A stretch of 64,000 nucleotides of DNA from positions 1-64,000 of the forward strand of contig CAUJHZ010000047.1 of assembly GCA_963205185.1 (NCBI GenBank), written 5' to 3'. This DNA is from Planctomycetota bacterium. GTDB lineage: Bacteria > Planctomycetota > Phycisphaerae > Phycisphaerales > UBA5793. A program made the translations under genes and the position numbers. The notes beneath the pieces were generated by a model, which saw only the letters and a list, made by a program, of their open reading frames with translations, was not told the DNA's origin and did not search any database. Numbering within the stretch: the first letter of the stretch is position 1; every line of letters starts with the position of its first letter. This document shows, piece by piece, positions 44,071-52,523 of the stretch.

Positions 44071-46568
44071 TTCTCAGCCTTATGCTGGTCCAGAATCACC
44101 GCGCGGAAGACGAGCCCGAACGTCGCCTGCGACCACCCGCGATACTGCGGCCGAAAGGCGAACAGGTGCACCATGCCTTTGCCGTGCTCGGCCCGCAGCC
44201 ACGCGCCCTGGTTCTCGATGACCTTGGGACTTCTGATCCATCCTGAGAGCAGCACGCGCGTGGGTGCGTAGCGCAGGAGCGTCTCCACACGGCCGGCGGC
44301 TTCGATGCCGGCGTCTTTGCGCTCCTTGTCGTTCATGGGCCGAAACGCCGACGAACCGGAGAAGAACAGGGCGACGGAGTCTGGCAGGCCGACGGTGAGA
44401 TCGTGAGGCTCGGCGATTCCGCGCAGCACGCTGCCGGGACAGGAGAATTCGCTCGCGTCCGGGCCGCGAGTCACGTTGGCCACGGGCAGTTTCATCAGAT
44501 CGATCGCCCACTGGCTGGACGAATCGAAGGTGATGAGCCGCCCGCCGCCGCGCACGAATTCTTCGACGGCGACGGCGCCCTCAGGCGACAGGCCGCGTGC
44601 ATACTCATCGGCGATGGAGCCGGGGCCGCGTCCTTCATCGAGTTGCCGCGCGCCGAGGTCGGCGATGATGAGCACATCGAGGAAGTCGTCGAGTTGGCCG
44701 GCGCGAATCATCTCGTTCGTCACCGACGCGTATGGAATCTCCCACGTGTCGAGCACCCAGCGCATCCAGCCTTCATCCATACTGCCCGACCACGGGCTGT
44801 AGAGGCCGATGCGCGGGAGGCGCTCAACCACCACCGCGTTCTCCTTCGTCTGATCGGTGATCGCGAAGAGGCCGGCTATCTCCCCTTCGGTGAAGAAGCG
44901 GCACGTCCGTCCTTCGGCGAGCGACCGCACCACGCTGCTCCACGCGCTGCTGTGCCACGACGACAGAACGCCGTCGCGAAACGCGATGCGCTCATCGCCG
45001 ATGAATTTCGCCAACGCCTCGTGTTGCATCGCGACGCGCTTGAGCGGGGCATCGATCTTCTGCATCACTTCCACGCGCCGCACGCCGAGCAGATACGGCA
45101 GCGTCCAGCCGGCCACGTCGTAGGGCGGATCGCCCTCGGGGTAGCGCTGCACTTCCATGAGGTCTTTCACGTGCGTGCCGTAGGGCTGCTCGCGCAGAAT
45201 GACGATCGAGCCGGCGGGATAGGTGCGGCCGTCGGCTTCGAGTTCCACCTCGCTCACGTTGATCTCGACGCCCGTGGCCAGCAGCACGTCGACAAATCGC
45301 GCCACGGCGTCGGGATCGCGATTATCGCTGGGGATGATCCACGCGCGCGGCGCGCCTTCCTCGGCTGCCGCGACGGCCCGCCGTGCCGCGTCGGCCGCGT
45401 TGCGCAGCCACAGCGACGGCTCGCGCGAGAGACTTCCCACGAGCGAGCGGCCGAAGGCCATTTCGTAGTCGATGATGTCGCGGATTCGCCACCACCCGCC
45501 GGGCCACGGCATCGGGAACTGGTTGGATGGCGCGTACTCGCGCTGAACCGGCCCGGAGAGGCGATTGATCGGCAGAAACACTGGCGAAGCCAGGTTGGCC
45601 GACGCGGCTTCGGTGAGGATGCCGATGATGTTGTGCCGCACGGGCACGTTGCGATTGCCGCCGTTCCACCACATGTCATACGACACGCCGGTTGAGACGC
45701 CGCTGAAGCCCTCGCGCGTCAGATCGAGCAGGGCCCGGCTGGCCAGCGCGTCGATTCCCGTGATGATGTTCGGATCGAGATTCGGATTGAGCGGGTCGCG
45801 GTACGGCGGCACGAACAGCCGCTCGCCGCTGCTGCCCTGCTGGTGCACATCCCAGTAGACCTGCGGAAACCACTCGGTGTAGAGCAGTTCGCTGACGATG
45901 CGCGTTTCGTTTTGCGTGAGCATGAACCAGTCGCGATTGTTGTCGTGGCCAGAATAGTACTGGTACAACTTGAGCAGATCGGCGCCTTCATGCGGCGTAC
46001 CGACGGTCTGGCGATACCAGTTGGTCACGTGGTCGATGCCGTCGGGGTTGGTCATGTACAGCACGACGACCATCTTGTCGCGCGCGCTTTTCCATGGCTC
46101 GTCGTCGGACGTCGCCAGGGTGTAGGCGAACTCCATGCCGAACTGCACGCCGGCGCACTCGGTGGCGTGCATGGCGCAGGAGATGAACAGCGTAACGCGG
46201 CCGTCGCGCGCGGCCTGCTCGATCTCCGCTTCGCTGCGGCCGCGCGGGTCGGCGAGAAGGCGCGAATTGGCCTTGATCGCGTCGAGGTCGTTGAGATTGG
46301 CCGGGCTGGAGATGATGCTGATGAGAAAATCGCGGCCCTCAGTCGTCGTGCCGACTTTCTTCGTGATGACGTTGGGGCTCTGCTCGCCCAGGCGCAGGAG
46401 ATAGGAACTTGTCTCCGCCCAGTCGGTCAGGGTGAAGTCGCCGCCGACGGGCCGGCCGAGGTGGTCTTCGGGTGATGTGACATCGGGGCCCGACTGGACG
46501 TTGCCTCCCATGGCCGGCTGGAGCAGCGCCCAGCCCAGCACACACGCCGCCATCACTTCACGCATCAC
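44067..46568 (-). CDS. Exported M14-family zinc carboxypeptidase
   Basis: An 833-residue protein with a signal peptide (about residues 1-21). The M14 zinc ligands are His134 and Glu137 in SCAMHATECAG and His242 in YWDVHQQGSSGE, with substrate-binding Asn211-Arg212 in GHDNNRDWF. The catalytic Glu is probably in GILTEAASAN near residue 317. A large C-terminal region of about 400 residues has a glutamine-amidotransferase-like look (GAVAVEEFVRGGGRLITFDSSS), as in other exported M14 proteins. It likely trims peptides or cell-surface crosslinks. Divergent promoter space of 200 bases separates it from the next gene. Confidence 0.82.
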   Translation of the reverse strand: MMREVMAACVLGWALLQPAMGGNVQSGPDVTSPEDHLGRPVGGDFTLTDWAETSSYLLRLGEQSPNVITKKVGTTTEGRDFLISIISSPANLNDLDAIKANSRLLADPRGRSEAEIEQAARDGRVTLFISCAMHATECAGVQFGMEFAYTLATSDDEPWKSARDKMVVVLYMTNPDGIDHVTNWYRQTVGTPHEGADLLKLYQYYSGHDNNRDWFMLTQNETRIVSELLYTEWFPQVYWDVHQQGSSGERLFVPPYRDPLNPNLDPNIITGIDALASRALLDLTREGFSGVSTGVSYDMWWNGGNRNVPVRHNIIGILTEAASANLASPVFLPINRLSGPVQREYAPSNQFPMPWPGGWWRIRDIIDYEMAFGRSLVGSLSREPSLWLRNAADAARRAVAAAEEGAPRAWIIPSDNRDPDAVARFVDVLLATGVEINVSEVELEADGRTYPAGSIVILREQPYGTHVKDLMEVQRYPEGDPPYDVAGWTLPYLLGVRRVEVMQKIDAPLKRVAMQHEALAKFIGDERIAFRDGVLSSWHSSAWSSVVRSLAEGRTCRFFTEGEIAGLFAITDQTKENAVVVERLPRIGLYSPWSGSMDEGWMRWVLDTWEIPYASVTNEMIRAGQLDDFLDVLIIADLGARQLDEGRGPGSIADEYARGLSPEGAVAVEEFVRGGGRLITFDSSSQWAIDLMKLPVANVTRGPDASEFSCPGSVLRGIAEPHDLTVGLPDSVALFFSGSSAFRPMNDKERKDAGIEAAGRVETLLRYAPTRVLLSGWIRSPKVIENQGAWLRAEHGKGMVHLFAFRPQYRGWSQATFGLVFRAVILDQHKAEK

Positions 46569-46769
46569 GTTGCTCCTTGCCAGTCTCTCTGCTTCGCTTG
46601 CACCGCTTGTCCGCGGCGCCGATGTGCACTCTAGCCGGCCGGTCCGGCGCTCGCGCGCCGCCGGCCGGGATGGGCGACGGCGGACCTGAGGGCAAATCCC
46701 TCATGCCCCGGCGGCGCCGGCGGGCCCACAATCGAAAAGACACGGAATGAGATCGGAAGGAAGTGAACC

Positions 46770-47150
46770 ATGTCACTCACCGTTCACGCCATCGAGATGA
46801 CCACCCGCGCCGACGGCCGGATCATCGTGTTCCGCCTCACCGGCAAACTCACGCGCGATGACTACGAAATGTTCGTACCCGCGCTGGAAAGCGCCATCGA
46901 AGAGCACGGCCGCATCCGCATGCTCGTGGACCTGGTTGACTTCCACGGCTGGACGGCCGGGGCTCTGTGGGAAGACATCAAGTTCGACGCGAAGCACTTC
47001 AACGACATCGAGCGCGTGGCGCTCGTGGGCGAGAGCAGATGGGAGAAGGGCATGGCCATGTTCTGCAAGCCCTTCACCGCCGCGAAGGTCCGCTACTTCA
47101 ACACAGGCCGGCGCGATGAGGCGGTCCGGTGGATCGAAGAGCCGGACTGA
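46770..47150 (+). CDS. SpoIIAA-like (STAS-related) protein
   Basis: A 126-residue protein of the SpoIIAA-like/DUF3478 family: FRLTGKLTRDDYEMFVPALESA, MLVDLVDFHGWTAGALWEDIKFD, VALVGESRWEKGM and a C-terminal FDEA-type RRDEAVRWIEE helix. The function of the family is not established; it is small, soluble and cytoplasmic. A good GGAAGGAAG ribosome site precedes the ATG. It is divergent from the M14 peptidase. Confidence 0.8.
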   Translation: MSLTVHAIEMTTRADGRIIVFRLTGKLTRDDYEMFVPALESAIEEHGRIRMLVDLVDFHGWTAGALWEDIKFDAKHFNDIERVALVGESRWEKGMAMFCKPFTAAKVRYFNTGRRDEAVRWIEEPD

Positions 47151-47211
47151 ATCGGTCGTTTTCAGATTGCATGCGGAACATTCTGCCGCGCAAGCCGAAT
47201 AATGCCGGCAG

Positions 47212-48078
47212 ATGCGATGGCGCGCGCCACTTCGTTGCCTGCGCCCCGGCCGCAAGACTCGACGCGTGCTGGGCGTGTTGCTCATCGCCGCGCTGGCGAC
47301 GTACATCTATGTCTACGTGCAGGTCGAGCGATCTCAATCGCCGACTGACCGGTACATCACGCTCGAAGACGGTCGCCGGCTCGCGTACCTGGCGATCAAC
47401 GCCCAGCCTTCGCCGCGCCGACGCGTCGTACTCATTCACGGCGCGCCGACGCACGCGGGCAGCTGGCTCACGTTCATCCGCCGCTGCGCGTGGACGTTTC
47501 CGGATGTCGAGTTCATCATCGTCGATCGCCTCGGCTACGGCAACTCGGACCGCGCCAGTGAGCCAGGTCTCGAGTCGCAGGCGCGCAGCCTCGAGCCGTT
47601 TCTTTTGCCGGGCGTCATCCTCGTCGGCCATTCGTACGGCGGCCCGGTCGCGCTGCGGGCCGCGGCGGATTTCCCGGATCGCGTCGGCGGCGTCGTCCTG
47701 GCGGCGGGGGCGTGCGACGCCAACATGAACGACGCCCAGACGCTGCGCTGGCTGCTCGACCAGGTGCCCGTGGTCATGCCTCAAACCTGGGCAACGAGCA
47801 ACCGCGAACTGCTCGCGCTGACGGATGAGAACCGGGCCATGCAGCCGCTGCTCGAGCGCGTGCGCTGCCCTGTGGCGATGGTGCATGGCACGTGGGATCC
47901 GGTGTGCCCCTGCGACAGCACGCTCTCCTACCTGCGCGAGCAACTGGTGAATGCATCAGGCATCGACGTTGTCGCGATTCCCCGGGCCGGGCACAACGTG
48001 CATCTCAACTATCCGGCAGAAATCGCTGCCGAACTGCACGCCATGATGGCGGCCGAGAGCCGCGACGTGTCCCACTGA
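47212..48078 (+). CDS. Membrane-anchored alpha/beta hydrolase
   Basis: A 288-residue protein with an N-terminal membrane helix (about residues 19-36). The catalytic nucleophile Ser is in LVGHSYGGPVAL near 142, the oxyanion strand is VVLIHGAPTHAGSW, the acid lies in HGTWDPVCP and the His in PRAGHNVHLNYP. It therefore has a full hydrolase triad. Substrate unknown; esterase, lipase and epoxide-hydrolase activities share these motifs. No strong ribosome site is visible at the ATG. Confidence 0.8.
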   Translation: MRWRAPLRCLRPGRKTRRVLGVLLIAALATYIYVYVQVERSQSPTDRYITLEDGRRLAYLAINAQPSPRRRVVLIHGAPTHAGSWLTFIRRCAWTFPDVEFIIVDRLGYGNSDRASEPGLESQARSLEPFLLPGVILVGHSYGGPVALRAAADFPDRVGGVVLAAGACDANMNDAQTLRWLLDQVPVVMPQTWATSNRELLALTDENRAMQPLLERVRCPVAMVHGTWDPVCPCDSTLSYLREQLVNASGIDVVAIPRAGHNVHLNYPAEIAAELHAMMAAESRDVSH

Positions 48079-48256
48079 GGCGCCGGAAGAAAATCCGCCG
48101 ATTTCGACGCGCCGACGCCAATTGTCCGCGAAGCGATGCTCGATCACGGATTTTCATGCCGCGCGCCTGGTCGGCTTACGAGTGTACCTGGTGAAAGCCG
48201 GTCGCGCGAATGTCGCGGCGGCCGCACATCAGGCTCTCTCAAAAAGGAGGCACACC

Positions 48257-49276
48257 ATGTGCCAGAACATCTCTCTCACTACGCGCGCTCTTTGCGCTGC
48301 TCTTGCAGTGGCAACGCTCAGTCCGCTGGCGCTGGCCAAGGACGCGACCATGACCTTCACAACGCCCAGCAACCGCCGCCCCTCGACGGTCAAGATCGGC
48401 CTGGATCCGTACCGCGACGCCCAGGTCATCATCCCCGCGGGCTCGACCGTGGAGCAGAAGCGCAACCTGATTCGCGACGCGATCAAGGCGGCCAATCCGA
48501 ATCTCACGGTCGAGGACGTTGGCACAACCGGCCTGAAGATCAAGGACGTTCATGACGACACCAACGTGACGTTCGATCCCGGCGAAACCGGCGAAGCGAG
48601 TGACAAGATCTCCTGCGCTGCGCCGACCCACGGCGCCATCGAGTTCACCGGATTCTTCGATCCGATGGACTGGAACAGCCAGCCGGCCGTGTTTACCGCA
48701 GGCATCATCACGGACGTGGGTGAACTGACAGCCGAGGTCTCGGCGAGCGAACTCAACTTCCAGACCGAAGGCCCGATCATCTGCCAGGCCCTGTTCCAGC
48801 GCCTCGCGCCGCAGGCGCCCCAGTATGGCGCCGATCTGCTCTTCGTGGGCGATCGCCTCGAAGTCTATTTCGACCCCGCGTATTCCATCACCGTCGGGGG
48901 CGTGGTCTTCGGCAGCACCTCGCAGAGCGCCGGCAACTCCGGCTCGCTCAGCACCGGCCAGGCCACCGGCTATCACGCCCAGGTGACGGGCGCCTGCCCC
49001 GGCACCGTCGATCTCCATTGGAGCGGCGCCAACCCCGGCCAGCAGCAGGGCGTCGTCTTCGCGCTCAACACCGGCTCGCTGGTCGTGCCCAACGGTCCGT
49101 GCCAGGGAACGCAACTGGGCCTTGGCACGAACGGCATTCAGCTCTACGCGACCATCGGCACGGGCAGCGGATCGGGGACGATCAGCGCCTCCGTGAACCA
49201 GTCGGCGTGCGGCGGCTACGTGCAGTTGATCGCGCTGCCGTCCTGCGCGACCAGCAACGTGGCCCGAGTGCCGTGA
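48257..49276 (+). CDS. Secreted protein with C-terminal four-cysteine module
   Basis: A 339-residue secreted protein. A perfect AAAGGAGG at 48243-48250 fixes the ATG at 48257; the signal peptide ends near ALAKDA. The N-terminal domain (about 28-95) has a beta-alpha pattern with VEQKRNLIRDAIKAANPNL, then a domain I do not recognise. The last 93 residues are the module found in three Kelch proteins nearby, with Cys247, Cys282, Cys318 and Cys330, ending CATSN-x4-stop nine residues after the last Cys. No enzymatic motif. It converges on the beta-propeller operon across a bidirectional hairpin. Confidence 0.65.
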   Translation: MCQNISLTTRALCAALAVATLSPLALAKDATMTFTTPSNRRPSTVKIGLDPYRDAQVIIPAGSTVEQKRNLIRDAIKAANPNLTVEDVGTTGLKIKDVHDDTNVTFDPGETGEASDKISCAAPTHGAIEFTGFFDPMDWNSQPAVFTAGIITDVGELTAEVSASELNFQTEGPIICQALFQRLAPQAPQYGADLLFVGDRLEVYFDPAYSITVGGVVFGSTSQSAGNSGSLSTGQATGYHAQVTGACPGTVDLHWSGANPGQQQGVVFALNTGSLVVPNGPCQGTQLGLGTNGIQLYATIGTGSGSGTISASVNQSACGGYVQLIALPSCATSNVARVP

Positions 49277-49292
49277 TCACTGGCACGAAGGC

Positions 49293-49339
49293 GCGTCTCT
49301 GACAGACGCAAAGGAGCGCGGCACCCGCCGCGCTCCTTT
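49293..49339. terminator. Bidirectional transcription terminator
   Basis: Two hairpins lie between convergent genes. GCGTCT (49293-49298) pairs with AGACGC (49304-49309). AAAGGAGCGCGG (49310-49321) pairs perfectly over 12 bases with CCGCGCTCCTTT (49328-49339) around a six-base loop. The A-rich and T-rich outer ends of the long stem allow it to work in both directions, though the T-run is only three bases. It would end transcripts from 48257 and from the beta-propeller operon. Confidence 0.75.
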
Positions 49340-49386
49340 CGTTCCATCATGACGCGGATGGTCAGCGGCCCATTTGCAGACCATCA

Positions 49387-50910
49387 TCACTCCTCGATCC
49401 GCGCCGCTCGAAATGGAGTCTTGACCGAGTCGCGCCCGCCCGGACCGCGCCTGACGACCGCCTGCGTGGTCAGGGTCACCAGCGGCGCCTGGGCCGGCAC
49501 GATCTTGCTCAAGACGGCAATCCCCGATTCGTTGGCGGTGGCGGCGCCGAGGACGATCACCGGTTCAAGCAGATCGAGCGTCGCCCCTCCGAGAAGCGAC
49601 TGGCCGACGCTGTTTCCGGCACCCGTGATCGAGGCGAGGAACACCACCTGCTCGCGCGGGTTGGCGCGACGGACGCCAAAGCTCGCCTGCTCTCCGCGGA
49701 CGAGCGGCGTCTGATGCAACTCCAAACGGGTTTGTGACGCATTTGGATAGACAACCGCTCCGTATCGGCCCGGCGTGGCGATGTCCCATCGCCCGTCTCC
49801 GTGAATCTCCTCCACCAGTACATCGCCCGCCCAGCCGCCGTGCAGCGTCCGCACACTGGTGAGGAATCCTGAGCCGGTGTTCTGCAGCACGTAGAGGTAG
49901 AGGCTGCTGTTCACGGCGATATCGAGGCGACCGTCGGTGTCGAAGTCGGCCGTGGCGACGGATACGACATATTCCTCCGGGATTTCCATATTGGGCCCGA
50001 ACCGCACGCTCTGCTCTTCGGTGTAGAGCACGCGCACGAGCGCCGGTCCCGGGGCGTAGTAGTTGACTCTTGAGCCGACGAGGATGGTGTCGAGATCGCC
50101 ATCGCCATCCATGTCGCCCTGCGCGATGCGGTCGAGGTCGTTCTCCGGCCAGGAGACATTGATCTGCTGCGACGCGAAGTTGCGCCCGTTGCCGTTGTTG
50201 AGCAGCAGCACAACGGCGCTGCCGCAACCCCAGTAGTACAGGCAGCCGCTCAGGTAGGCGATGGTAAGGTCCACATCGCCGTCCCGATCGACATCGCCGG
50301 GCACGATCTGCAGCGCCGCAGGACCGAGGCCACCGCTGAAGTAGTAGATCATGCCGGACTCGCTTTGCGTGCGGCTGAAGTTCCAGATCGCGTTGACCTC
50401 AGGGTTGCGGCGAATGTGGATGATGTCGAGCCAGCCGTTGCCATCGAGATCCGCGAGTTCGAATGATCGCGCGAAGTAGTCGTAGCGGATGTGCTGGAAT
50501 TCGCCGCTGCGGCCGTCGCCGCTGTTGTACCAGATCGAGAAACCGGTCCACCACGAATAGGTCTCGAGGAAGACGAGATCGACGGCGCCGTCGCCATCGA
50601 TGTCGCCGGCGCGCATGGTTCCCTGCTCGCGCCCCAGCACGGGAACGATCGTGTCCAGGAGCAATTCGCCCCCGCCCTGATTGAGGTAGATGTAGATGGC
50701 ATCCTCGTTGAGGACGGCCAGATCGTTCAGCGCATCGCCGTTGAGGTCGGCGACGACAGACGAGATGGCCGGCTGGGCGTCAACGTAATACACGGGCTGG
50801 CCGAACTGGATCTGCCCGTCGGCCGCGGTGCAGGCAATGGACCCGATTCCGAGGGCCGTCAGCGCCTGGGCGGAGGCGGCGCGACTTCTGTGTTGTTCTG
50901 GTTGACGCAC
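49387..50910 (-). CDS. Secreted FG-GAP/VCBS-repeat beta-propeller protein
   Basis: A 507-residue protein with a signal peptide and six visible FG-GAP repeats that carry calcium-binding D-x-[ND]-x-D-G-x2-D loops (DLNGDALNDL, DIDGDGAVDL, DLDGNGWLDI, DVDRDGDVDL, DMDGDGDLDT, DFDTDGRLDI), together an integrin-like propeller. The last 110 residues form a separate domain (LRGEQ-type start, LGGATLDLLEPVIVLG) without cysteines. GTG 50910 is chosen for its AGGAGA site; the frame open to 51009 runs into the previous gene. It is the last gene of the operon. Confidence 0.75.
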   Translation of the reverse strand: MRQPEQHRSRAASAQALTALGIGSIACTAADGQIQFGQPVYYVDAQPAISSVVADLNGDALNDLAVLNEDAIYIYLNQGGGELLLDTIVPVLGREQGTMRAGDIDGDGAVDLVFLETYSWWTGFSIWYNSGDGRSGEFQHIRYDYFARSFELADLDGNGWLDIIHIRRNPEVNAIWNFSRTQSESGMIYYFSGGLGPAALQIVPGDVDRDGDVDLTIAYLSGCLYYWGCGSAVVLLLNNGNGRNFASQQINVSWPENDLDRIAQGDMDGDGDLDTILVGSRVNYYAPGPALVRVLYTEEQSVRFGPNMEIPEEYVVSVATADFDTDGRLDIAVNSSLYLYVLQNTGSGFLTSVRTLHGGWAGDVLVEEIHGDGRWDIATPGRYGAVVYPNASQTRLELHQTPLVRGEQASFGVRRANPREQVVFLASITGAGNSVGQSLLGGATLDLLEPVIVLGAATANESGIAVLSKIVPAQAPLVTLTTQAVVRRGPGGRDSVKTPFRAARIEE

Positions 50911-50939
50911 GATGATTCTCCTGACCTCACACGACACTG

Positions 50940-52511
50940 CTATTGCACCAGCACGGCGTTGCCGGCGACACACATCGAGAGATCCACCAACTGAATGAAG
51001 CCGCCGCACGCTGCAGGACCTGCATTCGTATTGAGCACGCGCGCGCCATGGGGATCGGAGCGGCCGGTCCAGACGATCTGCAACCGATTGGGGTCAAGGT
51101 TCAGTTGCAGGCCGGCGCAGGGCATTCCGCCGGGAATCGTCTGCAGGCCCGGCGATGGCGAGTAGAGAATCGCCGCGTCGCCACCGGGGCTGGCGTTCGA
51201 CCACTGCACGCTTGCCGCGCCGCCTCCCGGGCACGAGGCATCCACGGACAACGCAATGCCCGGCACCGTCAACTGGGCGGCGCGGCTGATGATCTGTCCG
51301 CACTCGCCCTCGATCACCACGTCGTACGCCGCCGCATCGAGCGGCCAGACGCGGCGGATGATGAGTGTGTCCGTTGCGGCGCCGCGGATGTTGCCGCCGT
51401 CGGTGAGATCGACGCCATCGCGACGCCAGCGGTAGGCGCGCGGCGTCTGTCCCGTGGTCGCGACGGAGAATACTGCCTCGCGTCCGATGGCGATGTCATG
51501 GTCCTGCGGATGCTCGCGCACCCACAACAGTGGCTGCATCTCCCAGGTATCGCTGTAATCGGTTCTGCCGGGATTGAGGCCCCCGCCGAAGAGCACGATG
51601 CGCTGGCGTGCGGCGTCGTACGCGGCGGCGCTTTCGTGCCGAACGAATGGCCCTTCGCCGGTCCGCGCAACTCGGCGCCACGTCTGGCCGTTCCACTCCC
51701 ACGTTTCGCCGGTCGAGACATCATTGGCAGAGCCGCCGAAGTAGACGGCCACGCCGCGCGTTGAGTCGAAGGCGGTGGCTCCGCGCAGCGGCATTTCGGG
51801 TCCATCCGCCTCCAGCAGCGTCCACTCCGCTCCATCCCATGACCACGTATCACGAAAATTGTTCGTATCATCTGTGCCACTATGCAACATGCATGCCGCT
51901 CGCACAGTGTCGTATACCATCCGGCCGGAATAACGGCCGGGCGGACCGACTTCATTGGCCACGAGCTTCCACGCCGTCCCGTCCCACTCCCAAGTATCGC
52001 GATAGAGATTTGAACTGCGGCTTCCGCCGAAGAGCACCGTCACACCACGCCGCTCGTCGAAGGTCATGCATGCATTGATGCGCGGCGACGGGCCCTGCTC
52101 GGCGACGAGAGACCACTGGACGCCGTCCCATTCCCACGTGTCACCAAGCGTGCTGCTCCCGGAGCCGCCGAAGATGACCAGCCGATCGCGCCACGAGTCG
52201 TAGGCGATTCCGGCCCAGGATCGCGCGGGTGGTCCGCCGTCGGCGAGCATCGTCCACTCGGACCCATCCCACTGCCAGAGATCATCGTGTCGGGTGTTCA
52301 GCCAGTTGCCGCCACCGAACATCAGCGTGACGTGCCTCAGTCTGTCGTACGCCATGGCGTGCGACCGCCGCGCCTCGGGCCCGGTCTGGGCGACCTGGCT
52401 CCACCCCGCACACTGGCGCGCCAGCGCTGCCTCGCCGGCGCACAGGAGGATCGCGCACAACGCCATCATCAACGCGAGAGATGCCGGCGGGGGCGCGTGT
52501 GATTCTCTCAT
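50940..52511 (-). CDS. Secreted Kelch-repeat protein with Ig-like and four-Cys C-terminal modules
   Basis: A 523-residue protein: signal peptide, then six Kelch-like blades of about 50 residues, each with an MxYD-x4-[RG]-x2-[VL]-x-FGG strand and a DTW-x-WDG-x2-W motif. An Ig-like domain follows (about 340-425, with TGQTPRAYRWRRDG and the cysteine pattern EC), then the four-cysteine module with Cys427, Cys465, Cys502 and Cys514. The nearest relative is the next gene; their Ig domains are nearly identical, which points to recent duplication. It lies 12 bases after that gene. A carbohydrate- or protein-binding surface role is likely but unproven. Confidence 0.78.
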   Translation of the reverse strand: MRESHAPPPASLALMMALCAILLCAGEAALARQCAGWSQVAQTGPEARRSHAMAYDRLRHVTLMFGGGNWLNTRHDDLWQWDGSEWTMLADGGPPARSWAGIAYDSWRDRLVIFGGSGSSTLGDTWEWDGVQWSLVAEQGPSPRINACMTFDERRGVTVLFGGSRSSNLYRDTWEWDGTAWKLVANEVGPPGRYSGRMVYDTVRAACMLHSGTDDTNNFRDTWSWDGAEWTLLEADGPEMPLRGATAFDSTRGVAVYFGGSANDVSTGETWEWNGQTWRRVARTGEGPFVRHESAAAYDAARQRIVLFGGGLNPGRTDYSDTWEMQPLLWVREHPQDHDIAIGREAVFSVATTGQTPRAYRWRRDGVDLTDGGNIRGAATDTLIIRRVWPLDAAAYDVVIEGECGQIISRAAQLTVPGIALSVDASCPGGGAASVQWSNASPGGDAAILYSPSPGLQTIPGGMPCAGLQLNLDPNRLQIVWTGRSDPHGARVLNTNAGPAACGGFIQLVDLSMCVAGNAVLVQ

Positions 52512-52523
52512 ATCGCTTCTCCG

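Noticed and set aside
44403-45695. A 430-codon open frame on the plus strand
   Set aside because: Antisense of the M14 peptidase gene, which has all zinc ligands on the minus strand.
48257-49276. Treating the tail as another CTERM signal
   Set aside because: It has no PLP motif, no terminal hydrophobic helix and no basic end; it matches the four-Cys module.
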